Part shown: positions 32,423 to 43,206 of the stretch, one piece after another
Layout of the letters: each line of letters begins with the position of its first letter
Position numbering within the stretch: position 1 is the first letter of the stretch
Source: Fremontodendron californicum
Taxonomy: Eukaryota > Streptophyta > Magnoliopsida > Malvales > Malvaceae
Reading direction: 5' to 3'
DNA: 64,000 nucleotides
Assembly: GCA_030761205.1 (NCBI GenBank)
Contig: JAULJL010000027.1
Location: forward strand, 17,486,501-17,550,500
Program-made: the position numbers and the translations under genes
The notes under the pieces: generated by a model
Databases searched by the model: none
What the model saw: the letters and a program-made list of their open reading frames with translations, nothing else
What the model was told of the DNA's origin: nothing

Positions 32423-34271
32423 TGATGCACCCAAAAGAGTGTATCTTATTTAACCTTGCACTAAAAAGATAAATTGTAAGTATAGTAGTTAGCAAGGGTC
32501 GAGTCCTCAGGGATTGGGTTTTAGTTTATAAGTTAATAGTTTAAAACTTAAATTCAAGAACAATAAAAGAAAAAGGGTTTTTGAAGCCAGATTTAAATTA
32601 AAGTAAATAATAAGAATAAGATGCAAGGCGGTATAACCAGCCAATAAAAATATATATACTAAATTAGGCTGTATAACCAGCCAATATATATACTAAATTA
32701 GGCGGTATAACCAACCAATAAAAATAAATATACTTTTAAAAATAAGCAAACTAGAAAAGTAAGAAAACAAGTAAGTAAGAAGAATCAAATATGAAAAATA
32801 TGGTTAAGGTTTCATTCTCCACCACTAGACATCATTAAGAATCAATTTCAGATCTATCAATATCAACCAACTATCAAAGTTAACAACCGTAGATAACAAC
32901 AAGCTCTGTTATCCCAATCTTTCCTTAGTTTGTCATTAAATAGAACAAGCTCTCTATTTAATCTCTAACCATTAAACAACCTAGAATAAGCTCTCTAAAT
33001 TCAATTTAATGGCAGCTTTATGATGAGAAAGATAGGTTGATCTAAGCAACAAACACATAAGCTCGGATTGTTCAACTTAGGTTATGTTCCACTTTGCAAT
33101 TATTGAAAACTTTACCATAATCATTAATCACAAATTGCCACTTATGAATAGGAAATCAAGACAATTACACGGATCAAGACTCCTAAACTAGCAATAGATA
33201 ATTATCAAGATCTATCTAGTTGTACACCTAAATAAATCAAGACAACATCATGAACAATTCTTGTAGAAGAACATAAGCAACTTTGATAGAAAATTAATGA
33301 TAGATAGAATCTGAAAATCAATCACAAAACATGTCTAGGGCTTTGAAATCACCCTTAACCAAATAGAAGTTTAGCCTAGCATAGGCATTGTAAACATAAA
33401 CATAAAATTAAAGAAAATCTAAGAAGAAAATAAAAGAAAGAAAGAAGAAGAGGAAGAATATTAATTATCCAACCTCTTGCTCTCTCTAAAGAAAAAGAAA
33501 ACTAGAGAAAAAAAAGAAAACTAGAGAAAAGAAAGAAGAAGAAAACTTAGAGAATTTTATTAAAATGGCTAATATCCTACCTATGTACAATATGATCCCT
33601 TACAATCATCCAAGGCCCTCTATTTATACACATTTTGGAGGGCTAAATGACAAGAGACAAGCTTTACAAATTTCAAAGGTAGGTATAATAGGTGGGTGCA
33701 TTTTCTAACAATTTTCGTCATATATGACGATTTTGATCAGCCAACTTGATGGTCGATTTTGTCAATTTTGGAGGCCTTATCTGATCACATGGTCTTCTAG
33801 AAAAATGTTACCCTATCAGTTACTGATCCATAGCCGTTGGAATCAGCTCATTTTCTGATGTGGATAAGAAGATATGGGCATAATACGAAAACAGGTCAGC
33901 ACAGACGTCATTGCACATCAGCCAACTTGATGGTCGATTTCGCTAGGGAAAACGACTCCGTTTCAAGAAGTGTAAAACATGAAAAAGATAGATATGACTC
34001 TTAGCTTTGTATGGCTACAAATTTCAGCCTTATTGCTTCAGTGAAACTCGAGATATAGCTGATATGGAAAAAGGTGTCGGAACTGGAACTGAACTGGATT
34101 TGCCCTTAATTCTAGTAATCTGAAATCACTCAAAGAAACTTGTGAAAAACACCAAAATACATAAAAATATAAAAGATCATAAACACAATTAGACTAAACA
34201 ATAATAACTCGTATTTGACACAAAACAATAATAAAACATAACTAAACACTATATAATTATACGAGTTATCA
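32423..34271 (-). repeat. 5' LTR (element orientation) of the Athila element
   Basis: 1,849 bp, followed on the plus strand by the ATATT duplication. Nearly identical to 20,257-22,105. In element orientation it runs from TGATAACTCG to GGGTGCATCA. Confidence 0.93.
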
Positions 34272-35528
34272 ATATTTTTCACGTATGCTTTTAATTTTCT
34301 TTATTATTTTTTATCATAATACTATTTGTATTTATTTATTTTCGTCCGGCATTCGATATATTTTTATTATTCTGTTTCGATTTTAAAATATTAAAATAAT
34401 AATTCTTCTAAGTAATACATGTCTTTTAAATTATTTTCGGTAAATGAAATTCTCTAAAAATAATTTCTTTCTCGGGAAGGTCGGAATATCAATCGTTCTT
34501 TGAAATGGTCCGAGTAAGAATAATAATTGAAACATTATCGAAAATAGCGGAGTGATTCGAGAATTATTCTTACATAGATAATTTCTTTTATTTCGGAAAT
34601 AATTAATAAAAGCATTTTAATTTACTTTTCAAAAAAAATGTGAATTACCGACGACGGAATTCGAAGGACGTCATGGTAGTGATTCCTAAGATATCTTGAG
34701 GTGAGAGAATTTCGTTAAATATCACCACGAGTGGTGGGAGTATTTAGCGACATGCTCGATATAAAAATTCGTTTTCATTAAAAAAAATTGGAAATAATCA
34801 AAATAAAGAAAATGGATAAAATAGTGAATGTTTATATGTTCGACATTTTGCCATGCTCGTGTTTTTAATATTATGATTTGCATGTTTAATTTTATAGTTA
34901 TATGCTACGTCGTATGCATCCGATATTTAAATATTCGTATCATACGCATCTAAATAAAAAATGGATGTAAATTACCGACGACGGAATTCGAAGGACGTCA
35001 CGGTTGTGATTCTTAAGATATCTCGAGGTGAGAAGATCTCGTTAAATATCACCAAGAGTATTGGGAATATTTAACGAGTATTTTCGATAACAAATTTATG
35101 TTCACTTTCGATTTTAAAAAAAAAAAAAAAATGGTTCAAAAATTCAAAAAAAAAATAATAAACATGTTTTTTTTTTAAAAAAATAAAATAAAGTAAAAAT
35201 AAAAGAGAATATTTTTTAAATAGTGATGTCAAGTCCATTAAATCGAGATTTAAGATAACACGTGATTAAATGGTACCGTTTTCTAAACGGGCGTTGCGGG
35301 GGTGCTAATCCTTCCCCGCACGTAACCGATTCCCGAACCCGATTTTGTTTTCTCTCTGGTTCAAAGCGCGGACTTCGAAATTGGTTTTACAAAATGTTTT
35401 AATTAATTTCAAAATATTTTACTAAAACTGGTTTAATAGGTGGCCAATCACACCTACCAAAAAAAGATTGGTGGCGACTCCATTTTGTGTTTTCAAAATC
35501 GTCTAGCGGTCGAAAAACCGTTATGACA

Positions 35529-37217
35529 GCTTGGCGACTCCACTGGGGACTTTTGAGAGTCGAGCCATAAGTTAGTCATGTGTTATCTTAAAATCTCGAT
35601 TTAACGGATTTAATCGGTCTTTAATTTTAATTCTCTTGTTCTTCATTTCCTTTATTTATTAAATCGGTTGTTTATTTATTGTCATCATTCTCGTTATTGT
35701 TATTTTGCTTGCATTTATGCTTTGATATTTGTTGATTCTTTATTCTCATTTTTTTATTATTATATTTTTTTTATTCATTTTTTTATAGATATTATTAATT
35801 CTAGTAATTATGGGATGATTAGAATAAAGGGTCGTAGACAAATAGTCGAGGGTTTGTTTGTTCCTTCTCACACACGAGCACGTGCATTTCATACATAAGC
35901 TCTATACCCGAGCTTTATCCCTTTAGGTAGAAGTAAAGTACCTACGCTCTCGTGAGGTAATAACCTCCGCATGGGCTAGTGAAACACTTTCGGAGTAATA
36001 AAGTACCTACGCTTTCGTGAGGTGATAACCTCCGCATCAGCCCGGAAAATATACTCCAACAAATTGAACCCGTTTAAATCGGGATGTCTTACTAGCCTTC
36101 ATGGGCGACAGTGAGGAGCAATTTGGAGCCTTTTAGAACCTAACTCAACCTCATGTAGTGAACTTGAGTAGAGCCATATCGAATTTCTGATCGGATATCC
36201 TCAAAATTTGGAAGGAACATTGTGATCTTTCGCTATTTGTTTACATTCCGAACAAGAACTGTAAATCAGGTAATGATGAACGTACATCGTGCTACCCGCA
36301 ATAAGTTTCATTTTTCGCTCCGAAGGCACCGTGATGCTTAAATAAGTTGATACCGTCGAGGCAATTGTTCGTTAACTTTTTGAATTTGTAAATATGAAAA
36401 TTATTTCTTTTTGTACATCTCGTACATTTCATGCATTGATGCACTTGTAAATAAAGCATTTACATTTCTAACTGTATTTTTGATTTCACGGTGATAATGA
36501 TCTCATTTGATAAATTGCATAAACACTTGTTGTTGATTAAATGAGAATTGCAAACCGGTAGTGTTGAATAAATACTCGGACATTTGTGCCATAATAAGAT
36601 CCACTACCACAAAAGTTTTTGATAAAAATTGGTTTTTTGAAAATAATATTTTGATTTTTACGGAAAAAAATATTTTTCAAAAAACAAAAAAAACTGTGGA
36701 TTGAATTTGGGGGCAAGCTTTGTGCAATAAAATTGTTGAATAATTAAGTTCAGTCCAAATCATGAATAGTTTTATGTATATATTCATGCATTAATTTGTT
36801 TATTCTTTAGACAAATCAAATGAGCATCATATTGCAATCATAACATGCATGATCATTCATTGTAGAATACATTAGTGACATGCATGATCTTTCTCCGTAT
36901 GTACAAGTATATCAATTTATTTATTCTTTACATGCATCATATCGACATCGTGATTGCATTCATAACAATAAGGTCATGCATTCGTGACATACATGGTCAC
37001 TCATTGTATGTGCTCATGCATTAATTTGTTTATTCTTTACATGCATCATATGGGCATCGTGTTACATTCACGGCATTCATAGTTCATGCATCATGAAGCA
37101 CACTTGAGAAAAAAAAAGAAGTCGGCTTAGTTTTGAAAACTTTGAAAAAGATTTCTCTTCCAAATCAGAGGTATAAGAATCACCGCGTACCTCTACGACA
37201 TTTGTCAGGCCGGAGCC
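35529..37217 (+). other. Primer-binding site and long gag leader of the Tat-lineage element
   Basis: Starts with TGGCGACTCCACTGGGGA three bases inside the LTR. The 1.7-kb leader has no coding frame of note. It contains a direct duplication of about 62 bp (AAGTACCTACGCT.TCGTGAGGT at 35,936 and 36,001) and three degenerate units of about 115 bp built on TCATGCATTAATTTGTTTATTC (36,780-37,080). Long leaders are normal in Ogre/Retand-like elements. Confidence 0.75.
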
Positions 37218-38710
37218 ATGGAGGATGAACAAAATAGACTAGGTAGAGTGGAAAGAGCACAGAGGGAATTACAAGAACAATTAGCTAGATCTCAGCAAGA
37301 AACACGAGAACAGATAACAAAATCTCAAGAGGAGTCACGCGAGCAAATAGACAAGATAATTGAAATGATGACTAGGCTGACTCGAGGAAAATGGGTTGCT
37401 GAAGGATCGATCATAAGGGGAGAACCTCGACCTCAAGTAAACAACAACGAAGATCCGATTTACCTACCAAGTCAACAAGGCCGAGGACAATTTCAATTGA
37501 ACTCGAAATTTCACCCCTCAGACCCAGTTATTATTCCAAGCCAAGATGGTTCACTAGAACAAGAAAAACTGAAAAAACGTGTGGCAAAGCAAGTGGAAGA
37601 CACAGAGGTGCAACAGAAGTATGATCTGTTTGAAGAGAGACTCAAAGCCATAGAAGGAATAGACATTTTCGAGAATATGGATCCGAATGAACTCAGCTTG
37701 GTCCCGGATTTGGTGATTTCGCCAAAATTCAAGGTCCCTGAATTTGAAAAGTATGACGGATCGAAATGTCCATCAATCCACATCATGATGTTTTGTCGAA
37801 AAATGGCTGGCTACACCAACAATGACAAGCTGTTAATCCACTGCTTCCAAGACAGTCTAACAGGGTCAGCTGCAAGATGGTATAATCAGTTGGATCGGGG
37901 CTGTATCCGTTCTTGGGAAGATCTGGCAAATGCTTTCAAGACTCAGTATAAGCACATGATCGACATGGCACCAGATAGGTTAACATTGCAGAATATGGGA
38001 AAGAAGCATACTGAAGGTTTTAAGGAATATGCCCACCGATAGAGGGATATGGCAACACAGGTGCAACCACCACTCACTAAGAAAGAAAATATTATGCTGT
38101 TCATCGGTACATTAACGGCACTTATTATGACAGGATGGTTGGCAATGCCTCAAGAAATTTCGCTGATATGGTTATTTCTGGTGAGATGATCGAGAATGCT
38201 ATCAAGAACGGAAAACTCGAAGGAGATAAGACATCCAATGCCGAGAGAAATGAGGCACCTGAAAGGAAGGAATAACATGTCCACGCTATGGGAGAATTCA
38301 CTCCATATCCCCGGGTCTCTCCATATCAAGCATGTTACTCTACCAATGTCTCTCCAAGTCATTATCCTTACCTTCCAGATATTCAAACACCTTATCCTAT
38401 GCCAGCCCCTGCAACTAGGCCTGCTTCCCAGAAACGACCGATGGGCAACCAAGAGAAATTTTTAATCCCAATTCCTGAACTGTTGCCATTACTAATGAAG
38501 AACCAATACCTCACCCCTGTGCCTTTGAAAATAGCTCCAAACCCATCAGCAAGGAGTTATGACCCGAACAGCAAGTGTGAGTATCACATGGGGGTAATTG
38601 GGCATTCAACTGAAAAATGCAGACAGCTGAAAGAAAAGATTGAAGGTCTTGTCCACAATGGCATTTTGACTCCAGAGCTAGTCGAACAGTGGAGATCCGA
38701 ATTGCTATAA
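37218..38710 (+). pseudogene. Tat-lineage gag, broken
   Basis: The frame opens MEDEQNRLGRVERAQRE at 37,218 with a coiled-coil-like Gln/Glu/Arg heptad region (residues 1-60). The capsid block follows: FKVPEFEKYDGSKCPS, HCFQDSLTGSAARWYNQLD and WEDLANAFKTQYKHM, a Tat/Ogre-type gag. A TAG at 38,040-38,042 (after YAHR) stops it. Downstream the continuation shifts frame and resumes from about 38,165 as the open frame to 38,710. That part contains SKCEYHMGVIGHSTEKC (a CCHC-like knuckle) and ends EQWRSELL. No protease follows. The lesions make this copy non-functional. Confidence 0.85.
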
Positions 38711-41450
38711 ATCGGTTTCTTCGCCACGGGTTTGGAGGATGAGAATGGTTACCTTTAAAAGCATGTCGACAAGCATTGAGGAATATGCATGTAGTTCTAT
38801 CCCTCATCATGAAAGCACTTGTCTTATGTTGGCATCCACATGAAATAAATGAATTTTGAATTTCAAAGGCTTTGTGTTTATTGTGTTTTAATTTGAATTT
38901 GCAAAAATAAATATTAAAGAAATGCTTGATTTTGAAGAACGCGTTCTTAAAGAAAAAAAAATCTCTTTCTTCACCTTAAGAAATGATGAAATATCTTGAG
39001 ATTATTGATGCTCAATGATTAGAAATGACCCAACACCCTTACCCCTCTCTTTCGGACTTGCCTATGCTTGAATCCTTTGAGTTGAAACAGTCAATGCTTC
39101 CAGGAACATATTGTTGAATTTCAGAAACCACAGTCAGTGCAATAAGAAAAATGCAGATCCTAGTTTAGGTTATGAGCAATGGAACAAACTTTTTGAGAAA
39201 AATCTGAGCTTTTTGGTGTCTCAAACAAGTGAAACATTTTTTAAGAATCTGGATTATGGTAAATTGATGAGTGTCAAGGTTATGCCAAAACCATTCACAT
39301 CTTTTTCCGTAACCACAAAACAAAAGTTGCCCAGACGTCACTTCATGATTAACGTCTCAGGTAACAATGACTAAACCTGATTTTCTCGTGTTCCTAGAAA
39401 AAAAGAAGCTATTTTTGAGCCATATTCTTTTTTGTCCCTTCGGAAAGCCAAAAAGACTTGAGGTGTTCCTCGTTATGATACGAAGTCTCATTTGTATGAC
39501 CAATCAAATGGTGCATCATTTGTAGATACGGAGGACATGTGGTGAATAAAGATGAAGTAATTTTCGGAGCATGCATAAAAAAATGAAAAAAAAAGAAAAG
39601 AAAGAAAATGAAAAACGAGTGTGGCATCATGCATTTATGAAATTCAAGATGGTTTCAAGAAAGAAAAAACCTTTTCATTATTTTCCTCTAAGGAATGACT
39701 CTTCGATTTACGTGCTTGTGTTCGAGATGAAGAATGGCCATCTTTCATCATCCTTTCACAAATTATAAAATATCCTTTTGCTACCCCTTTTGAGCCTAGT
39801 GAATACCTTTGTTCTTTCAACCCCGATCAAGGATCACCCTCCACACTAGGGGGCAAATGCGATGAAGGATCTTTTCAAAAGTCACAGATAATGAAGTCTT
39901 GGTTCAAAGACGAAAAAAGAATGCCGTGAATCAAAGAGAAATCTAAGCTTCCAAACAACTACGAGCTCACCTTGTCAAAATAGAAATACCAAAAAAAAGG
40001 GAGATAAAAAGAAAAATGAAAGCAAAAAAAATAGAAAAAGGAAGAAAAGAACGGATGAAAATCATCGGATAAAGAGAAAAGCTCAGCAAGAGATAATGTT
40101 TCGAAAAGAATCCTCCTCATGAAGTGATCCTTGATTTGATCACCTTAAACACATGTTTGGGCCTATTTATCCTTTTTCAGAACCTCAAACCTTGGCCTAC
40201 ATTACGTACCTTGAAAAGACCATTTTGATCGAGCATGGCCATTTAAATTGATGAGTCTATTCTTAGAGAAATGCATGAGACTTCGGTCTCCTTTCTAGTT
40301 AAAAATCCTTTTTGGATAAGTCTTGATTTCTTGAATGCATGGTGAAACATTTAATGAAAAAATGGGAAAATGGAAAGAAGGAGACTCTAGGGTGAAAACC
40401 CAACACGGGCAGTCTAGAGTAAAATGGGAGAATTTCGGTGCCGTTTATGGTATTGTCAAGGCCATAACCAAAGAAGAGATCATTTTGAAGAAATCAAGGA
40501 ACATCTGGGAATTCCAAAATATCCCAAAACTGTCAACTCTCGTTTGGAGGGTTGACTTTAAAAACAGAGACCGTTTTCCTTTCCAGATTTAATTTTCCAG
40601 TTTGAACACCCCAGCTAGCCTTGACGTATGTCAAAACGCCATAATTTGGAAACTAAAAAAAGGTTGAATTTATTTGAGTTCGAAAAAGATCATGTTCTAT
40701 AAAATCTGTTCCATTTGTGAGTCTAGAAAGGATATACATTTTTCCTGTTGTGAAGTTTCCTTGGATCAATCAAAATCTTGTTGTACCAAACTTTTCGACT
40801 CAATTTGAAAAATCCGAATTGACACTCAAAAAAACTTCTAACAAGTGATCATCAATCTTCAAGAGGTTTGGATATCACAATATCAGACGATGACATTTTC
40901 AGCTCAAAAGTTTTCAGTAAATAAGCAAACATTTAAAAAAAAAAAAAAGCAAGCAAAAGCATATAAATGAAAATATTTTTGGAAGAAACCATTTTCGATG
41001 TTGGCATAAGGCAAAGGTTCTTCTGGCCCAGAGGTATGGAACTATTGAGGTAGAAGAAATGAACACTCGGACTCCAGTTGATAAAAATTTGAAAAACTAT
41101 CAGGGCAAAGCGATAGTTCCAAAGTGAAGAAAAGGGTTGATCTCTTACGAGGCACGAGCGTTTCAGGATACACTCTGTTTCGGAGAGGAAAAACGATTTG
41201 GAAAAGCTAAACCAAGATTAGAAGAAGAAAAAACAATTGGGAACATTCGCATCATTCATGAACATTCGTATATCTATTAAGTTTTGCATCTGCGTCGTGT
41301 CATAAAATGTGTACATTATTCGAGGGTACTTGCACATGCATCATCAGGGGCATATGCATTGACTTTGCATGACATTCACATTTCATGCATGACATTGACT
41401 ATTTGAAATTTTGACATTTGAATTTGAGCAGCTAGTGAGATTTTCTTCCA
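38711..41450 (+). other. Non-coding internal region of the Tat-lineage element
   Basis: About 2.7 kb where pol would sit in an autonomous relative. There is no protease, RT or integrase motif in any frame. Short frames at 39,111-39,374 and 40,335-40,592 carry no recognised domain. The stretch is purine-rich with AAAAAGAAAAG runs (39,570-40,080). Confidence 0.7.
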
Positions 41451-41464
41451 GGATATGATTGTGA

Positions 41465-42310
41465 AAGATCTTCAGGCATGATCACCAAGACCTCCGGGCA
41501 CCTCTTCTAAAACCTCCGGGTTACCTCTCTTAAGTCCTCCGGGCACAGGAAAAGAAAAAGAAAATTAAAAAAGAAGACCTCCGGGCATCTGTTTTAAAAC
41601 CTCCGGGTTACATTTTTAAAGACCTCCGGGCATCTCTTTTAAAACCTCCGAGTTACCTCTCTTAAGTCCTCCGGGCACAGGAAAAGAAAAAGAAAATTAA
41701 AAAAAAATAGAAGACCTCCGGGCATCGTTTTTAAAACCTCCGGGTTACAATTTTAAGACCTCCGAGCATCGTTCTTAAAACCTCCGGGTTACCTTTTTCA
41801 GACCTCCGAGCATCTCTTTTAAGACCTCCGGGCACCATTTTCAAAGAAAAGACATTTTTAAAGACCTCTGGGCATCCGTTTCAAGGCCTCCGGGCATTAT
41901 TCTCAGAAATCATGTTTTCAAGACCTCCGGGCACTATTCTCAAAAATCACCGATAAGACCTCCGGGCATCATTTTCAAAGAAAATATATTTTTAAGACCT
42001 TCGGGCAACTGTTTCAAGACCTCTGGGCATTATCTTCAAAAATCATGTTTTTAAGACCTCCGGGCAACTGTTTCAAGACCTCCGGGCATTATCCTCAAGA
42101 ATCATGTTTTCAAGACCTCCGGGCACCTTTCTGAAAATTTATTGATAAAGACCTCCGGGCACCACTTTCAAAGAAGTAACATTTTCAGACATCCAAGTAT
42201 CCGCTTTCAAAAACCTCAGGGTAACATCTTTCAAAATGACATTTTTCAAAAAACCTCCTGGTAGCATCTTTCAAAATGACATTTTTCAAAACCTCCGGGT
42301 ACCATTTTCA
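41465..42310 (+). repeat. Tandem array of ACCTCCGGG units
   Basis: More than 25 degenerate units built on AAGACCTCCGGGCA or AAACCTCCGGGTTAC, with 15-60 bp spacers of CATTTTCAAAGAAA type. Units alternate between CGGGCA and CGGGTTAC forms in the first half and lose that regularity in the second. No coding role is evident. Confidence 0.85.
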
Positions 42311-42543
42311 ATTCTTGCGAAGTCAAACTCGTTACTTTAAGAAAGGTCGAGCCTTGATATGATTAGTCAAGTGGCGATATCTGAAGAATCTGACAAGGAA
42401 TTTCAAAACTAAACGAGAAAGAGATGGGGATATCCAGAATGAGTCTTCACTTTCGTAAGACTAAGGTAGTAAGTGAGGTGATGATCTAAGTTGTGTTCAA
42501 ACTCATTGTCAAAAATTCGAAGTTCGTTTTTAAATTTCAAAGT

Positions 42544-43130
42544 TGTGGAGCCTCTGATGAGAGGAGCAAACTATTTTCCAAGTGATAGAGCCTCTGATGA
42601 GAGGAGCAATTTATTTTCCAAGTGATAGAGCCTCTGATGAGAGGAGCAATTTATTTTCCAAGTGATAGAGCCTCTGATTAGAGGAGCAATTTATTTTCCA
42701 AGTGATAGAGCCTCTGATGAGAGGAGCAATTTTTTTCCAAGTGATAGAGCCTCTGATGAGAGGAGCAATTTATTTTCCAAGTGATAGAGCCTCTAATTAG
42801 AGGAGTAATTTATTTTCCAAGTGGTTGAGCCTCTGATGAGAGGAGCAATTTATTTTTCCAAGTGATGGAGCCTCTGATAAGAGGAGTAATTTATTTTCCA
42901 AGTGGTAGAGCCTCTGATGAGAGGAGCAATTTATTTTTCCAAGTGGTAGAGCCTCTGATGAGAGGAGCAATTTATTTTTCCAAGTGATGGAGCCTCTGAT
43001 GAGAGGAGCAATTTATTTTCCAAGTGGTAGAGCCTCTGATTAGAGGAGCAATTTATTTTTCCAAGTGATGGAGCCTCTGATTAGAGGAGCAATTTATTTT
43101 CCAAATAATAGAGCCTCGCTAAAAATGGAT
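42544..43130 (+). repeat. Array of about 14 40-bp units, each with a small hairpin
   Basis: Units of 39-41 bp read GTGATAGAGCCTCTGATGAG, then AGGAGCAATTTATTTTCCAA. Each contains CCTCT-GATG-AGAGG, a 5-bp stem. The loop varies (GATG, GATT, AATT, GATA) while the stem is kept in nearly every unit. The array ends about 65 bp before the polypurine tract of the Tat-lineage element. Confidence 0.88.
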
Positions 43131-43206
43131 CTCTATAACCGGACAAAATTGGTTATATTGTCTTTGCCCTATTCCTGATTCTCAGCAATGTGCAAAGAGG
43201 GGCAGC

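Larger units (their letters stand above)
20257..34271 (-). mobile_element. Athila-lineage LTR retrotransposon carrying LOG and virus-like zinc-finger genes
   Basis: 14,015 bp in minus orientation, flanked by ATATT on both sides (20,252-20,256 and 34,272-34,276). The same site without the insert is seen in the 3' LTR of the host element near 44,860-44,880. LTRs are 1,849 bp each, starting TGATAACTCG and ending GGGTGCATCA in element orientation. Behind the 5' LTR is the primer-binding site TGGCGCCGTTGCCGGGGAT (32,398-32,416), characteristic of Athila. Order on the minus strand: gag (32,314-31,250), pol (to 27,047), zinc-finger gene copy 2, copy 1, LOG, a 2-kb non-coding region, a polypurine tract and the 3' LTR. 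The accessory genes occupy the place of the env-like ORF of other Athila elements. LTR identity is above 99 percent by eye, so insertion is recent. Confidence 0.95.
18553..35528 (+). repeat. 5' LTR of the Tat-lineage element (interrupted)
   Basis: Two pieces, 18,553-20,256 and 34,272-35,528, separated by the Athila insertion; together about 2,956 bp. Parts in order: a GC-rich U3 with AGCCACCTGCC repeats, a (GA)n run (about 19,451-19,482), a palindromic TATA region (19,525-19,545), GC-rich GACCCGGG motifs, an AAAATAAAAA tract and two copies of GACGGAATTCGAAGGACGTCA. The end is GAAAAACCGTTATGACA. Confidence 0.92.

Noticed and set aside
42544..43130. CRISPR-like array of 40-bp repeats
   Set aside because: The whole unit is repeated head to tail without unique spacers, and the DNA is plant nuclear retrotransposon sequence.
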